A stretch of 64,000 nucleotides of DNA, taken from assembly GCA_029261405.1 (NCBI GenBank), contig JAJDBK010000056.1, positions 53,002 through 117,001 of the forward strand, given 5' to 3'. This stretch comes from Nitrospinaceae bacterium. Lineage in GTDB: Bacteria > Nitrospinota_A > UBA7883 > JAJDBK01. A program made the translations under genes and the position numbers. Shown in pieces: positions 46,681-56,234 of the stretch (the first letter of the stretch is position 1; the number at the start of each line of letters is the position of its first letter). The notes beneath the pieces were generated by a model, which was given only the letters and a program-made list of their open reading frames with translations, had not been told where the DNA came from and searched no databases.

Positions 46681-47661
46681 ATGGCTGATTCCAAAATCAC
46701 ACACGTCGAAGAGAGGTTTGGCTTCAAACCGGGAGCGGAGAAGTTTCCCCTGATGTGTGTCATTGCGCTCACATACGTTTGCAACGCCAGGTGCCCGAGC
46801 TGTGTATATACGAACTCGGAAATCAGGAGCGACTATAATGACGAGAACATGATGTCCGAAGAGGTGTTCAAAACCATCGCCGATCAGTGTGGAGAACATG
46901 GCGCCTGGCTTCGTGTCTCCGGTGGCGGCGAGCCTCTTTTGCATAAAAAGGCTGTGGACCTTATCGAATACGCCAAATCGAAAGGCGCGAAAGTTGGCCT
47001 TATCACCAACGGCTCCAGATTCGACGAAGAAACCATAAGGCGACTACTGACAGCCAATGTCGATATGATCGAGGTTTCAGTCGATGCGTCCGATCCTGCA
47101 ACCTATGCGATAGTGCGCGAGGGACTCGATTGGGACAGGCTGGTATCAACAGTTAACACACTGGTGGATATCCGCAACAGAATGAAAAGCTCTACAAAAA
47201 TTATCGCCAGCGGTGTAAACCAGAAGGGGGTCGATATAGACAAGGTCGCCGAATTCTGGGAACCAATAGTGGATCTGTTCCAGAAAAGAAAATACCTTAC
47301 CTGGGGGATAAACGATCCAAACCATTCTGCAGACAAAACCCCATACCTGCCAAAGGACGATCATATCCCATGCCCTTTCCCGTTTGACAGGCTTCTCATA
47401 GATACCAGGGGCAGAGTGATGGTATGCCCCTTTGATGTGGCCGGAGCCACCGATATGGGCAACGTCATGAATCAGCCGATAAGCGAAATATGGCTCGGAG
47501 AGGGTTTTGATTATTACCGTAAAACCCACCTGGCCAGAAAAGGCCACGAGATAGAGCTTTGTAACGGTTGCCAGGATTGGCAATACCGCTCGTGGCAACA
47601 CAACTACTGGAAAATCGTGAACACCGCTGAAGGTAACCGCCAGAAGAAAGTCGATGTCTGA
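46681..47661 (+). CDS. Radical SAM/SPASM protein
   Basis: 326 residues. CNARCPSC gives Cys34, Cys38 and Cys41; RVSGGGEPLLHKK is the SAM-binding motif. C-terminal Cys residues in MVCPFDVAG and LCNGCQDWQ form a SPASM-like cluster site. It overlaps the following methyltransferase gene by 8 bases, suggesting coupled synthesis. Confidence 0.87.
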   Translation: MADSKITHVEERFGFKPGAEKFPLMCVIALTYVCNARCPSCVYTNSEIRSDYNDENMMSEEVFKTIADQCGEHGAWLRVSGGGEPLLHKKAVDLIEYAKSKGAKVGLITNGSRFDEETIRRLLTANVDMIEVSVDASDPATYAIVREGLDWDRLVSTVNTLVDIRNRMKSSTKIIASGVNQKGVDIDKVAEFWEPIVDLFQKRKYLTWGINDPNHSADKTPYLPKDDHIPCPFPFDRLLIDTRGRVMVCPFDVAGATDMGNVMNQPISEIWLGEGFDYYRKTHLARKGHEIELCNGCQDWQYRSWQHNYWKIVNTAEGNRQKKVDV

Positions 47662-48400
47662 AACTCAACCTGAAAAAATGACCCCGGAAGAGAATCTCGT
47701 CTCGTTGGATGAAAAGGCCGCCGTCTATTTCACCGACAAGGCGCTCGGCCCGGACAGGAAACAGGTCAGCTATATACGCGAAGCGGTGGTTCCTCAGTGC
47801 AAGGGACCGAAAACCCTGGAACTGGGGTACGGCAACGGCATATGGACTCGCCAGCTCTACGAAAAGGGACTCGATATCACCGTCATCGAAGGCTCCTCGA
47901 AACTTGCAAAAAAAGCGGAAGAGGATTTTGCTGGTAGTGTGCGTGTGGTCAACTCCCTGTTCGAGGATTTCATAACAGACGAGTCTTTCGACACAGTGAT
48001 AGCCTCCTGCGTTCTGGAGCATGTAGTGGACCCGATGTTTTTTCTGGGTAAACTGAAGTCGTGGGCTCATGCGGGAAGTGATGTGCATATAACAGTCCCT
48101 AACGCCGTGTCGCTCCACAGAAGGATTGGCCTGAAGATGGGTCTGCTCAAAAACCCGCTGGAGTTGAGCCCGCAAGATATAGAGATCGGCCACCATACTT
48201 CGTACACCCTGGAAATATTCAGGGACCAGCTTGAAAGCGCAGGATTCGAGGTGAACTATATCAAGGGTATCTTCCTGAAACCGGTGAACAGCGCCTGGAT
48301 GATGGACTGGACCGACGAGCTTCTCGACGCATTCAACGAAATGGCCGAAGAGCTTCCAGAATATTCCGGTTTTTTCTACGCCAACTGCGGCATTAAATAG
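47654..48400 (+). CDS. SAM-dependent methyltransferase
   Basis: 248 residues. Motif I is LELGYGNGIWTRQL and motif IV SCVLEHVVDPMFF, of the Methyltransf_23 type common in O-antigen loci. It overlaps the radical-SAM gene by 8 bases and precedes the hydrolase-like gene by 12 bases. A sugar or peptide methylation role is inferred. Confidence 0.85.
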   Translation: MSETQPEKMTPEENLVSLDEKAAVYFTDKALGPDRKQVSYIREAVVPQCKGPKTLELGYGNGIWTRQLYEKGLDITVIEGSSKLAKKAEEDFAGSVRVVNSLFEDFITDESFDTVIASCVLEHVVDPMFFLGKLKSWAHAGSDVHITVPNAVSLHRRIGLKMGLLKNPLELSPQDIEIGHHTSYTLEIFRDQLESAGFEVNYIKGIFLKPVNSAWMMDWTDELLDAFNEMAEELPEYSGFFYANCGIK

Positions 48401-48412
48401 CGCTACATTCAG

Positions 48413-49264
48413 ATGTCCTCTGGAGAAAAATATCCGTACGGACATCTTCAATACCATTTTCTCGAGCGCTATTACCACCTCACTATGGTGTTAAGGGACC
48501 CCCGCATAAAGTTCTCCCTGGAAAGAAAACAATCCGAAGTCGATACCACCACACTTTCCCTCTTTACGATAGAGCCTGCAGAAATAGCTTCTGACAACCT
48601 GTTTTTCTTTTTCCACGGGATGGACGGAGATTGTGGTGACGCCATTATCGCCAAGGACATGGTCACCGATTGTAACGCGAAAATAGTCGGAATCGGCGGG
48701 CGAGGCCCATGCTGGCTCTCCGACGCTTTCATACGGGATGTTCAAAGCGTCATCAGGGAACATAGCGCTGGCTTTAACATGTTCCATCTCATGGGTGTGT
48801 CGATGGGGGCCACTCAAGCGCTTTCTCTTGCGGCCCTTCTGCCCGACGAACTGAAAGATAAATTAGCCGGTGTCATTGCCCTTATTCCGGGGGCGAACAT
48901 GGCCGAAGTTGTGAAAGATTCATCCCGGGAAAGAGTAATCAGGACACTTACCGAAAGCGTGGGTGGCGATATGGGCAAACTTGCCATCAGAAGCCCCATA
49001 AATCTCGTAGAAGAGTACAGGGAAGACCTTCCGTTCGTGATTTTCCATAATGAAAACGATGCAATACTGCTTGCTTGTGAACTGGAGAAATTTATAAACG
49101 ATTTAAGTAAGCAGAATCGTGTCAGCACCTTTTCCAATAAAGGCGACCATGAATTCAACTTCAAAAATTTCGATTTCAAACAGCTTTTCGATGAACTGGG
49201 CAAGACGTGTCTAAAGAAAAAACCGGCCCCGTTAAAAGAAGAAACATTCCTTAACCCGGATTAA
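48413..49264 (+). CDS. Alpha/beta-hydrolase-fold protein
   Basis: 283 residues. FFHGMDGDCGDA forms the oxyanion-side loop, LMGVSMGATQAL the nucleophile elbow (Gly-Val-Ser-Met-Gly), and KGDHEF supplies a C-terminal His; an acidic residue in HNENDAI completes a likely triad. No signal peptide, so it acts in the cytoplasm. Third gene of a radical SAM - methyltransferase - hydrolase trio. Only one base separates its stop from the convergent gene at 49266. Confidence 0.8.
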   Translation: MSSGEKYPYGHLQYHFLERYYHLTMVLRDPRIKFSLERKQSEVDTTTLSLFTIEPAEIASDNLFFFFHGMDGDCGDAIIAKDMVTDCNAKIVGIGGRGPCWLSDAFIRDVQSVIREHSAGFNMFHLMGVSMGATQALSLAALLPDELKDKLAGVIALIPGANMAEVVKDSSRERVIRTLTESVGGDMGKLAIRSPINLVEEYREDLPFVIFHNENDAILLACELEKFINDLSKQNRVSTFSNKGDHEFNFKNFDFKQLFDELGKTCLKKKPAPLKEETFLNPD

Positions 49265-49265
49265 C

Positions 49266-51104
49266 CTACGACCCTAATCCGGATAAGACCTCATACAGCC
49301 TGTATTTCCCGAATTCTGATACCAATCGAAGATATTCCAGGTTTGGCGACGATAATATCGTAGAAATGTTTCCCGAAGTCTCCGTTACGAAATAATCGAT
49401 CCTCCGTTTTTTGAGATAACGCAACGGATCATCCCTTACCAGTTCCAGTTTTTCACCGATCTCCCGAACCGCATCCTTTTTTGTATGACTATCATATGAC
49501 GAATCGAAAGCGAAAGTATAATAATAGAAAAGATAACGCTTCTCCAGAGGTGTGTCCGCAAGATCAAAGAACCGCTCAACATTCTCCTTGCCGCCGCCAC
49601 CCAGAAAGAAGAGGAGAGCCATCCGTTCGTGTATGTCGGAATTTGGTACGCTCGAATAAATCTGCGCTCCGAAAACCGTGTAGGGATAAACAGGAGCGAA
49701 GAAATTCATGGGTACCTCCAGGTCGGGTGAAAGAGACCCAACCACTGACCCCGCCTGGGCGTTACCGTTGAGCCACTTTATCAGATTATCCTGCTCATAC
49801 GTTATTCCCTGTATCCTGTAGCTGTTCTTTGCATACGCCTCCGAGAAATGAACCGCCTGATACAGAATGTATATCGTCAGCAGTAAAATAGTCGGCTGGA
49901 CGAGAAACCTGTATCCGTAATTCAAATATCCGAACCGCAGTGGCCATCGTGTCAGACAGACCATCAGCAGTGTTAAAACCGGTAACGCGAAGCGTACATA
50001 AACATGCCCCACCTGAAAATTTATACCGAACAGTAGCGAGGCGTTCTCGATAAACAGAACCGTCACAACCAGGGCAAGGGCCACCGGCTTGAATCCGCCA
50101 CGAGGCGCCACAAGCAATATCGCCAACCCGAACAGGACCATCTCCATATTCAGATGAAAAAGAGCCGGGGAGGAGCCTACCCTGAGGAACCAGTCTGCGT
50201 GAGCGGCGTGCATTAATTGAAGCGTGGTGACCAGAACCGGAATACCGGCAAGGCCTCCAGTGAGCAGGATGAAGAAAAGGTTCTTTAATCGTGTCTTCTC
50301 GCCGGTTCGATAATAACGCCATAAAGCGGCGAGAAACAGTATACCGACGATCAGACTCATCGCCATTGCGTAGAAGATATAGAGGTAAAACAACATGGCG
50401 AAAAGAATACAGGCGGACAGGACCGTTTTTTTATCCACCTTTTCCGAATCGTTTATTTCAGTAAGTTTCAGCAGGAACCACAACACAACAAAATAACTGC
50501 TTCCAAGCTGATAGATTCTGTAGAAGGAGTTGTATTCGTAATCGAGCCGGTCCACCTTCAGATCTTGTGAAGTGATAAAATCGATGGTGTCGAAGAATAT
50601 ATCCTTGAAATTTTCCAGATAAAAATAGTGGTGACCGAAGACCATTATCAGACCGGCGCAAATAGCCAGGAGAGGGTCTTTTGTTTCACGGTATATCAGA
50701 CGGGAGGCGAACACCATGGCTAACGCAACAAAAAATGGCGCCATATAAAACGGTATGTTCAGGTTGCCGGTCAGCTTTATCACAGTCCCGAATACCACCG
50801 TCAACAAAGCCTCTGGAATCGCGTTCACATACCAGGCGTCGGGAAAGTCAGGGGTCGATACATGACCTGTCAATCTGCCATGCCTGGCAAAATTCATCGC
50901 CCCGAGGAGTTTTGATACGTCGTCATACCTGGTCCAGTTATGGTTAAGGTGAACTGGTGTGTATATAAGAGGTGTCCCCTCCTTCGCCTGCAATTGCATC
51001 ACCGCAATATGCGGCCACAGAGCCAGGAGAAAAGTGACCAGAGCGGCCACAGCAAGGCCGTATTTGAAAAATGTGTCCGACGACTTACATAAATCTGATT
51101 TCAT
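49266..51104 (-). CDS. Polytopic membrane protein, possible GT-C glycosyltransferase or ligase
   Basis: 612 residues with about eleven hydrophobic segments and a soluble C-terminal third. The first long outer loop contains NHNWTRYDDVSKLL; acidic residues there fit a GT-C-like enzyme. No named family is recognised with confidence, and a role as O-antigen ligase or oligosaccharyl-like transferase is possible. Downstream partner of the 732-residue protein on the same strand. Confidence 0.6.
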   Translation of the reverse strand: MKSDLCKSSDTFFKYGLAVAALVTFLLALWPHIAVMQLQAKEGTPLIYTPVHLNHNWTRYDDVSKLLGAMNFARHGRLTGHVSTPDFPDAWYVNAIPEALLTVVFGTVIKLTGNLNIPFYMAPFFVALAMVFASRLIYRETKDPLLAICAGLIMVFGHHYFYLENFKDIFFDTIDFITSQDLKVDRLDYEYNSFYRIYQLGSSYFVVLWFLLKLTEINDSEKVDKKTVLSACILFAMLFYLYIFYAMAMSLIVGILFLAALWRYYRTGEKTRLKNLFFILLTGGLAGIPVLVTTLQLMHAAHADWFLRVGSSPALFHLNMEMVLFGLAILLVAPRGGFKPVALALVVTVLFIENASLLFGINFQVGHVYVRFALPVLTLLMVCLTRWPLRFGYLNYGYRFLVQPTILLLTIYILYQAVHFSEAYAKNSYRIQGITYEQDNLIKWLNGNAQAGSVVGSLSPDLEVPMNFFAPVYPYTVFGAQIYSSVPNSDIHERMALLFFLGGGGKENVERFFDLADTPLEKRYLFYYYTFAFDSSYDSHTKKDAVREIGEKLELVRDDPLRYLKKRRIDYFVTETSGNISTILSSPNLEYLRLVSEFGKYRLYEVLSGLGS

Positions 51105-51182
51105 CTTTTATGCGTATGGAATTTTAAGGGAGTATAAGACAATGCCATCAAGCCCACCAAGGAATCATTTCCCGAATCACTT

Positions 51183-53381
51183 TCATGGAGTTTCCGGGTA
51201 AGTCTCCAGGACGGCGTCAACGATCCGTTCTGCGCTTTTACCATCGGCCGGATCGTTGAATCTGGCGCCGGCTTTCTTTATTTTCTCCATAGCTTCGGCC
51301 TGTAACTCCGGGTCGTTGAGTAGACCTCGCATCTTTTCGATACACTCATCAGCCGAAGACGCTCCGATCCCCACCCCCTCCTCTACAAAATCGAGCATGT
51401 ATGGGTTCGATTCGGTGAACCTGATGATTATCGACGGCACACCCATCATGGCCGCCTCTATAATCAGGTTGCTCTGCATGGTGATTACTGCCTCACAGAC
51501 GTTTATAAGGGAACTGACATCTATATTCTTCACGATAATCACGTTCGCCGGAGACCCGATTCTTTTCCATTCTTTCGTAAATTCCCCCTCCATGTCGTAG
51601 GGGTGAAGTTTTACGATCAGGAAAAGGTCGTCTGTACGGCTTACACTCTCCATCACAGGGCCGATCTCCGCCATCTGGTTCGACCGGTTCTCTGTAGCCA
51701 GGACGAAATATCGTTTTCCTTTTGTCATCGGAAGTTTTTCGTTTATATATTCCCGGCTCTCATCTTTCAGCCCCTTTTTGCGCATCGACTGGTCATAATG
51801 TTCGCTACCAACACAGGTAATCCGTGTGGGGGCAACTCCCGCCGAGACAAGAACGTCTCTGGCCTGACCGCCATAGACAAGATGATGATCGGCCAGCCAC
51901 AACTTGTAGGTTGGATGGTCGCTTACAAGGATCGGGAAAACTCCCGCACAGGTAACACAGTGGTTTCCAAGCCGCTCCATAGCGTTGACCATGTTCGTTT
52001 CCCCCACGGCCACCGCAGTCTTGATCCCGTACCGTTTGATAGCCAGATCAAGCACACTTGATGACTGAATAGAGTATTTGAAAGAGCCGAGGGAACTCTT
52101 TACAAGAGCGCGGAATACTGACTCAAGAAACAAGGGGCGTTCCTGTTCTATAATAAAATGACCAATCAGGCGATTTAAACTGATCACGCCGATTATTGAG
52201 CGGAATTTTGTCATTACAGCCTGTTTCAGTCCAAGATTGATTCTCCATTCACACGAATCGGGAAAGCTTTTTCTGACAAAAGGAGACGAAGTATACAGCG
52301 CAACGTTCACTCCGCTTGCTCCCAGAAGTTCGATTATGGCTTTGGCGCTCTTCATGTTCACACCGGTACCGGAATCCTCCACCAGCGCCAATATCGTTCG
52401 CCCGGTTTTCGATTCGTTCGCAGGATGCGCTTTGACAAACGCTACTCCTGCAAGGGAGCTTTCCAATGCCAGATGTTTCTGGAACAGATGTTGATATACT
52501 CCAAAAAACCTGAAGACCATAATGACTTCATAATAAATCGCCGTATATATTTCGAAAAACGCGTTCCATATACGTTTGGTTACAACAAGTTTTGCTTCAT
52601 AATAAATATTCTCGTAGCTTTCCTTAAGCGCGTTGAGTATAAAGCGGAGTGTAATCGGATGGGGGCGTTCTTCCAGAAGTGTGCGGAACCAGTCGATTGA
52701 AGGATAGACATATAGTTTTGCAGGACGCTTAACCAGCAATTTATAGGGCCAGACCAGTAGAATGGTCAAAAGATGACGGAAAAACCCGTATATCGTGTCT
52801 CGTAACCAGATAACAACTTTTACGAGGATAAACGCCACGACAGAGAAAGGCCCGTAACTTTTTCCTTCCAACGGCTCTTTTACAAATACTTTCGGGAAGT
52901 CGTAGGCGTGCATTACCGCCACCAGACTCGAGCATCTCTTTAACTGCGACTCACCAATACGCCTGAACGCCAGGTAGAGTACCAGTTTCCTTCCCCAGAA
53001 ATGATAGTTCATCAGGAACGTCTCTATTACGTCGCTCCGTGTGGCCTCGTTTACGGATTTGTCGTCCCTGATAAAGCGGTTAAGGTCATCCAATAACCTG
53101 TACGCATCTTCAAAGAAACCCACCTCCTCGTCGGCGATTATGTCCCGGAAGTTTTTCACATCCCACACTTCTTTAAGGGGGCCGTCGATTTCGTGGAACA
53201 TGTTGACCACGAGCCGGTCCTCGGCTGGATTGGCTGTAAGCCAGTCAATAATGGTGTCCCGTTCCTCCAGGATGTCGGCGCCCGATTCGACTTCCAGTAT
53301 ATGAACGCCGCTATTTCGACCATTCGTGGCCGATTCAACGAAAAGAGAGTCAGGGATGGTATGTATCTTCAACTCATTCAA
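51183..53381 (-). CDS. Large GT-B-like surface-glycan protein (glycerophosphotransferase-like C-terminus)
   Basis: 732 residues. The N-terminal half is mostly helical, with hydrophobic stretches around 183-225 that may bind the membrane. The C-terminal half has two Rossmann-like parts: TILALVEDSGTGVNMKSAK, FVLATENRSNQMAEI, VKLHPYD, and INVCEAVITMQSNLIIEAAM with VPSIIIRF. This resembles capsule/teichoic-acid-type transferases of the TagF group. No exact function is claimed. Divergent from the ABC permease gene at 53440. Confidence 0.6.
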   Translation of the reverse strand: MNELKIHTIPDSLFVESATNGRNSGVHILEVESGADILEERDTIIDWLTANPAEDRLVVNMFHEIDGPLKEVWDVKNFRDIIADEEVGFFEDAYRLLDDLNRFIRDDKSVNEATRSDVIETFLMNYHFWGRKLVLYLAFRRIGESQLKRCSSLVAVMHAYDFPKVFVKEPLEGKSYGPFSVVAFILVKVVIWLRDTIYGFFRHLLTILLVWPYKLLVKRPAKLYVYPSIDWFRTLLEERPHPITLRFILNALKESYENIYYEAKLVVTKRIWNAFFEIYTAIYYEVIMVFRFFGVYQHLFQKHLALESSLAGVAFVKAHPANESKTGRTILALVEDSGTGVNMKSAKAIIELLGASGVNVALYTSSPFVRKSFPDSCEWRINLGLKQAVMTKFRSIIGVISLNRLIGHFIIEQERPLFLESVFRALVKSSLGSFKYSIQSSSVLDLAIKRYGIKTAVAVGETNMVNAMERLGNHCVTCAGVFPILVSDHPTYKLWLADHHLVYGGQARDVLVSAGVAPTRITCVGSEHYDQSMRKKGLKDESREYINEKLPMTKGKRYFVLATENRSNQMAEIGPVMESVSRTDDLFLIVKLHPYDMEGEFTKEWKRIGSPANVIIVKNIDVSSLINVCEAVITMQSNLIIEAAMMGVPSIIIRFTESNPYMLDFVEEGVGIGASSADECIEKMRGLLNDPELQAEAMEKIKKAGARFNDPADGKSAERIVDAVLETYPETP

Positions 53382-53439
53382 CCTTTTGGAAATGCCACGC
53401 GCCGAGTAAATTTATCTATGCTATCATTTTTTACCCGAA

Positions 53440-54348
53440 TTGACGGGTAATGAATCGAGAATAGAAGAGCTACAACAAGTGAATGAAGCGGGAAAAAAAA
53501 AGAACGTCAAGTGGACCGAGATAACGCCTAAGGGTATCAGGAAAAGTCCTCGATCCTTCGACGAGACGATCACACTCCTGAAAGATAGCCTCACACGCGC
53601 GCGATTTATCGTGACCTCCGAGATCAAGGCGCGGGTATTCGGCAAATCCCTTGGCTGGGGCTGGCTTGTGGTGGAACCTCTGATGATGGCCTGGATCTAC
53701 TATTTTATATCGGCGGTCATCTTTGCCTTCCGCCCGACCGATATGAACCAGTTTCTGTTCATCCTGGTGGCGGTAATGTTCTGGCGCTGGTTTTCAAAGA
53801 TCGTGGACGGATCACCCAACGTAATAACCAGCCACTCCGCCGCCTTGACCCAGACCAACTTTCCGGTGACGCTCCTTTTCGTAATTTTCATTGGCGCCGA
53901 GACCGCTCTTTTCTGCGTAAACCTCGGGGTATTGGCCGTTTTTCTCATTATTTTCCAGGTCTACCCCGGAACAGCCCTCGTGGCGTTGCCCCTTGTAATG
54001 TTGTCTCAGTTATCGCTGGCGGTAATGCTGGCCATACCCCTGTCGGTTCTTGGTGTATTCTTCAAGGACGCATCAGGGTTTCTGGTGGCCATTACAGCCA
54101 TCTGGTGGTATGTATCGCCCGGCATGTACCCTGTGGAGCTTGTCGAAAAAAACGCGCCGAACATTGTATGGATCTACAACTTAAACCCGTTCGCTCACTA
54201 TCTGGTGGCCTACAGACAGATATTCCTCGATAACACAATCCCTTCTCTTGGTCCGATATTAGCCATACTGGTGGTCTGTTCCACCATATCGTGGCTGGAA
54301 CTCTCGTTTTTCCAGAAGGCCAGATATTTCTACTTTAAGTACCTTTAG
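53440..54348 (+). CDS. wzm: ABC-2-type polysaccharide export permease (Wzm-like)
   Basis: 302 residues with a TTG start; a GTG at 53479 with AGAAGAG upstream is an equally plausible start. Six hydrophobic segments follow a 75-residue cytoplasmic N-terminus, as in the Wzm/TagG family; WGWLVVEPLMMAWIYYF and NPFAHYLVAYRQIFL are typical. It pairs with the ATPase gene 18 bases downstream to export a completed, lipid-linked O-antigen or capsule chain across the inner membrane. Confidence 0.9.
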   Translation: MTGNESRIEELQQVNEAGKKKNVKWTEITPKGIRKSPRSFDETITLLKDSLTRARFIVTSEIKARVFGKSLGWGWLVVEPLMMAWIYYFISAVIFAFRPTDMNQFLFILVAVMFWRWFSKIVDGSPNVITSHSAALTQTNFPVTLLFVIFIGAETALFCVNLGVLAVFLIIFQVYPGTALVALPLVMLSQLSLAVMLAIPLSVLGVFFKDASGFLVAITAIWWYVSPGMYPVELVEKNAPNIVWIYNLNPFAHYLVAYRQIFLDNTIPSLGPILAILVVCSTISWLELSFFQKARYFYFKYL

Positions 54349-54366
54349 CAGGGGATTGCATAAGGC

Positions 54367-56184
54367 ATGAGTTCCGACAAGGATTTGCAGGCAAAGATTC
54401 TGGCGGCGGCTTTTCAACAGGCCGATAACGGGGGTTTCGTCAAGGCCACCAAACTGCTGAAAAGCTCCGGGCAATTCGACCCGCTGGCTGTACAGTTTTT
54501 CGGTTCTCTGGATCAGCTATTGGTGAACGAGCCGGATAGTTCGGCCATGTGGAGGGAGACCATGGCCCGGATCGCCGCATGTCACAACGCCATAAAACTT
54601 GGCGGTACATTCGACAAGGCGGACGCGATTAGCTCCGAAGGTTTCAGGGAAAATTTCACAGAAGCGGGACCGGGCCTTAAATACAGCCCCAGATCAATAT
54701 CCCTTATCACCATGGGCGATCATAGGCTGACGTTGCGCAGTGATTTTGAAATGAAGCCATGTAATACTATTATAATCAACGCATTGCTTCATTTCCCAAC
54801 CAACGTGATGGACCACTTCTATCTGCGGGCCGAAGGTGTGAGCCGGGTGGATGCGCTCCGTTTTTCCAATTCCGGTGTCTCCTACGGCTCCGATGAGTCT
54901 ATCTACCCCTGCGACACCTCATCCCCCAAGCTCTACACCATGGTCATCAGCCGGGAGAGTGTATCTGTATTCATAAACGGAATTCTCCGGATTCGCCGTG
55001 ATTATAAAACCGGGCGAAACGAACATCCCGGCGATATTAAAAATGTGGCGCTGGAGCTGATCGGCGAACCGGGAGTTGACCTGGAAGGGTTGGCGCTCGG
55101 CATTGAAGTGTGGGGATGCGACAAACAGGTCGAAAGTTTCTTCGGTGAAAGCCACAGTCTGCACAATCTTCTTCTCTCAGCTGATCTGGAGAACATGAAC
55201 GTTGACGGGGTTTACGATACCGTGACCCTGATCGAAGGCATTGCAACCGACGATTACGAAAATCGCCTGGTGGCGCTTCTCGACGAGCAGGTTGGCAAAA
55301 CTCCCTTTAACGACTGGATATGTAAAGCGTTGTTAGGTTGCCTCACCGGAACACGCGCCGAAAAATGGAATGAGGAGAACGCTCACAAGATCCCCGATCC
55401 GGTCATCTCGGTCGAAAACGTAAGCATACGTTTCTCCCGCACTCCGCAAAAAGCCTTGTCGATAGCAAGGCTGTTCAAAAAAATTGATATGGACATGTTT
55501 CACGCGCTGACAAAGGTTGATCTAAAAGTCTATCAGGGGGATATCATCGGTATTATCGGGGCCAACGGCGCCGGGAAATCTACCTTGCTAAAGGCGATGG
55601 CCGGTCTTGTACCGATTAAAACCGGCAGGATCTATCTCGAAGGGGACCACCTTCTGCTCTCGTCCGGGTTAGGCATTCGTGACGAGATGACGGGCCGTGA
55701 GAATATTTATCTGGGCGGTTGTTATATGCAACTTACCCCAAAAGAGATCGATGAGCTGTACGACGATATAGTCAGTTTCTCCGAGCTTGGCGAAGCTATC
55801 GACAGGCCGTTCAAATACTATTCGGACGGCATGAAAACCAGGCTTACATTCTCCCTGGCTACAAGCCTTTCGCCCGACATACTTATGCTCGATGAACTGC
55901 TCAACGCAGGGGACGTGAAATTTCAGAAAAAAGCGGCGGAAAGGTTGCGTAACCTGATAACCCGCTCAAGAGTTGTGGTTGTAGTGACCCACAGTATCCA
56001 TTTCGTCCGGGAATACTGCACAAAAGCGCTCTATATTCGGGACGGCGAGGCGATTTTCTCCGGCTCACCCCAGGCGGCGGTAACAAAATACCTCAACGAC
56101 CTGCATCTGCCAGCGGAGAAACCGGGCAAAGACGGCGGACTGGAGAAAGCCCTGTCGAAAGAGGAGTCACTATTCACTCCCTGA
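54367..56184 (+). CDS. wzt: Wzt-like ABC ATPase with a large N-terminal beta-rich domain
   Basis: 605 residues. The ATPase lies at about 345-580: Walker A GANGAGKST (398-406), signature YSDGMKTRL (485-493), Walker B DILMLDE (504-510) and switch His542. Classical Wzt proteins have their sugar-binding domain C-terminal to the ATPase; here only about 25 residues follow. Instead about 340 residues precede it. Part of these (about 88-255) alternates short strands, with YTMVISRESVSVFINGILR, and resembles a LamG/concanavalin-type sandwich. It may sense the chain end before export. Follows wzm by 18 bases. Confidence 0.88.
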   Translation: MSSDKDLQAKILAAAFQQADNGGFVKATKLLKSSGQFDPLAVQFFGSLDQLLVNEPDSSAMWRETMARIAACHNAIKLGGTFDKADAISSEGFRENFTEAGPGLKYSPRSISLITMGDHRLTLRSDFEMKPCNTIIINALLHFPTNVMDHFYLRAEGVSRVDALRFSNSGVSYGSDESIYPCDTSSPKLYTMVISRESVSVFINGILRIRRDYKTGRNEHPGDIKNVALELIGEPGVDLEGLALGIEVWGCDKQVESFFGESHSLHNLLLSADLENMNVDGVYDTVTLIEGIATDDYENRLVALLDEQVGKTPFNDWICKALLGCLTGTRAEKWNEENAHKIPDPVISVENVSIRFSRTPQKALSIARLFKKIDMDMFHALTKVDLKVYQGDIIGIIGANGAGKSTLLKAMAGLVPIKTGRIYLEGDHLLLSSGLGIRDEMTGRENIYLGGCYMQLTPKEIDELYDDIVSFSELGEAIDRPFKYYSDGMKTRLTFSLATSLSPDILMLDELLNAGDVKFQKKAAERLRNLITRSRVVVVVTHSIHFVREYCTKALYIRDGEAIFSGSPQAAVTKYLNDLHLPAEKPGKDGGLEKALSKEESLFTP

Positions 56185-56234
56185 CATGAGTGATCTATAA
56201 CAACCGGATACTTTACCTGTCGGCGCGCTTCCCA

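Noticed and set aside
53440..56184. Possibility that wzm/wzt serve a teichoic-acid or drug exporter
   Set aside because: Their position at the end of a large sugar locus and the Wzm-like topology favour polysaccharide export.
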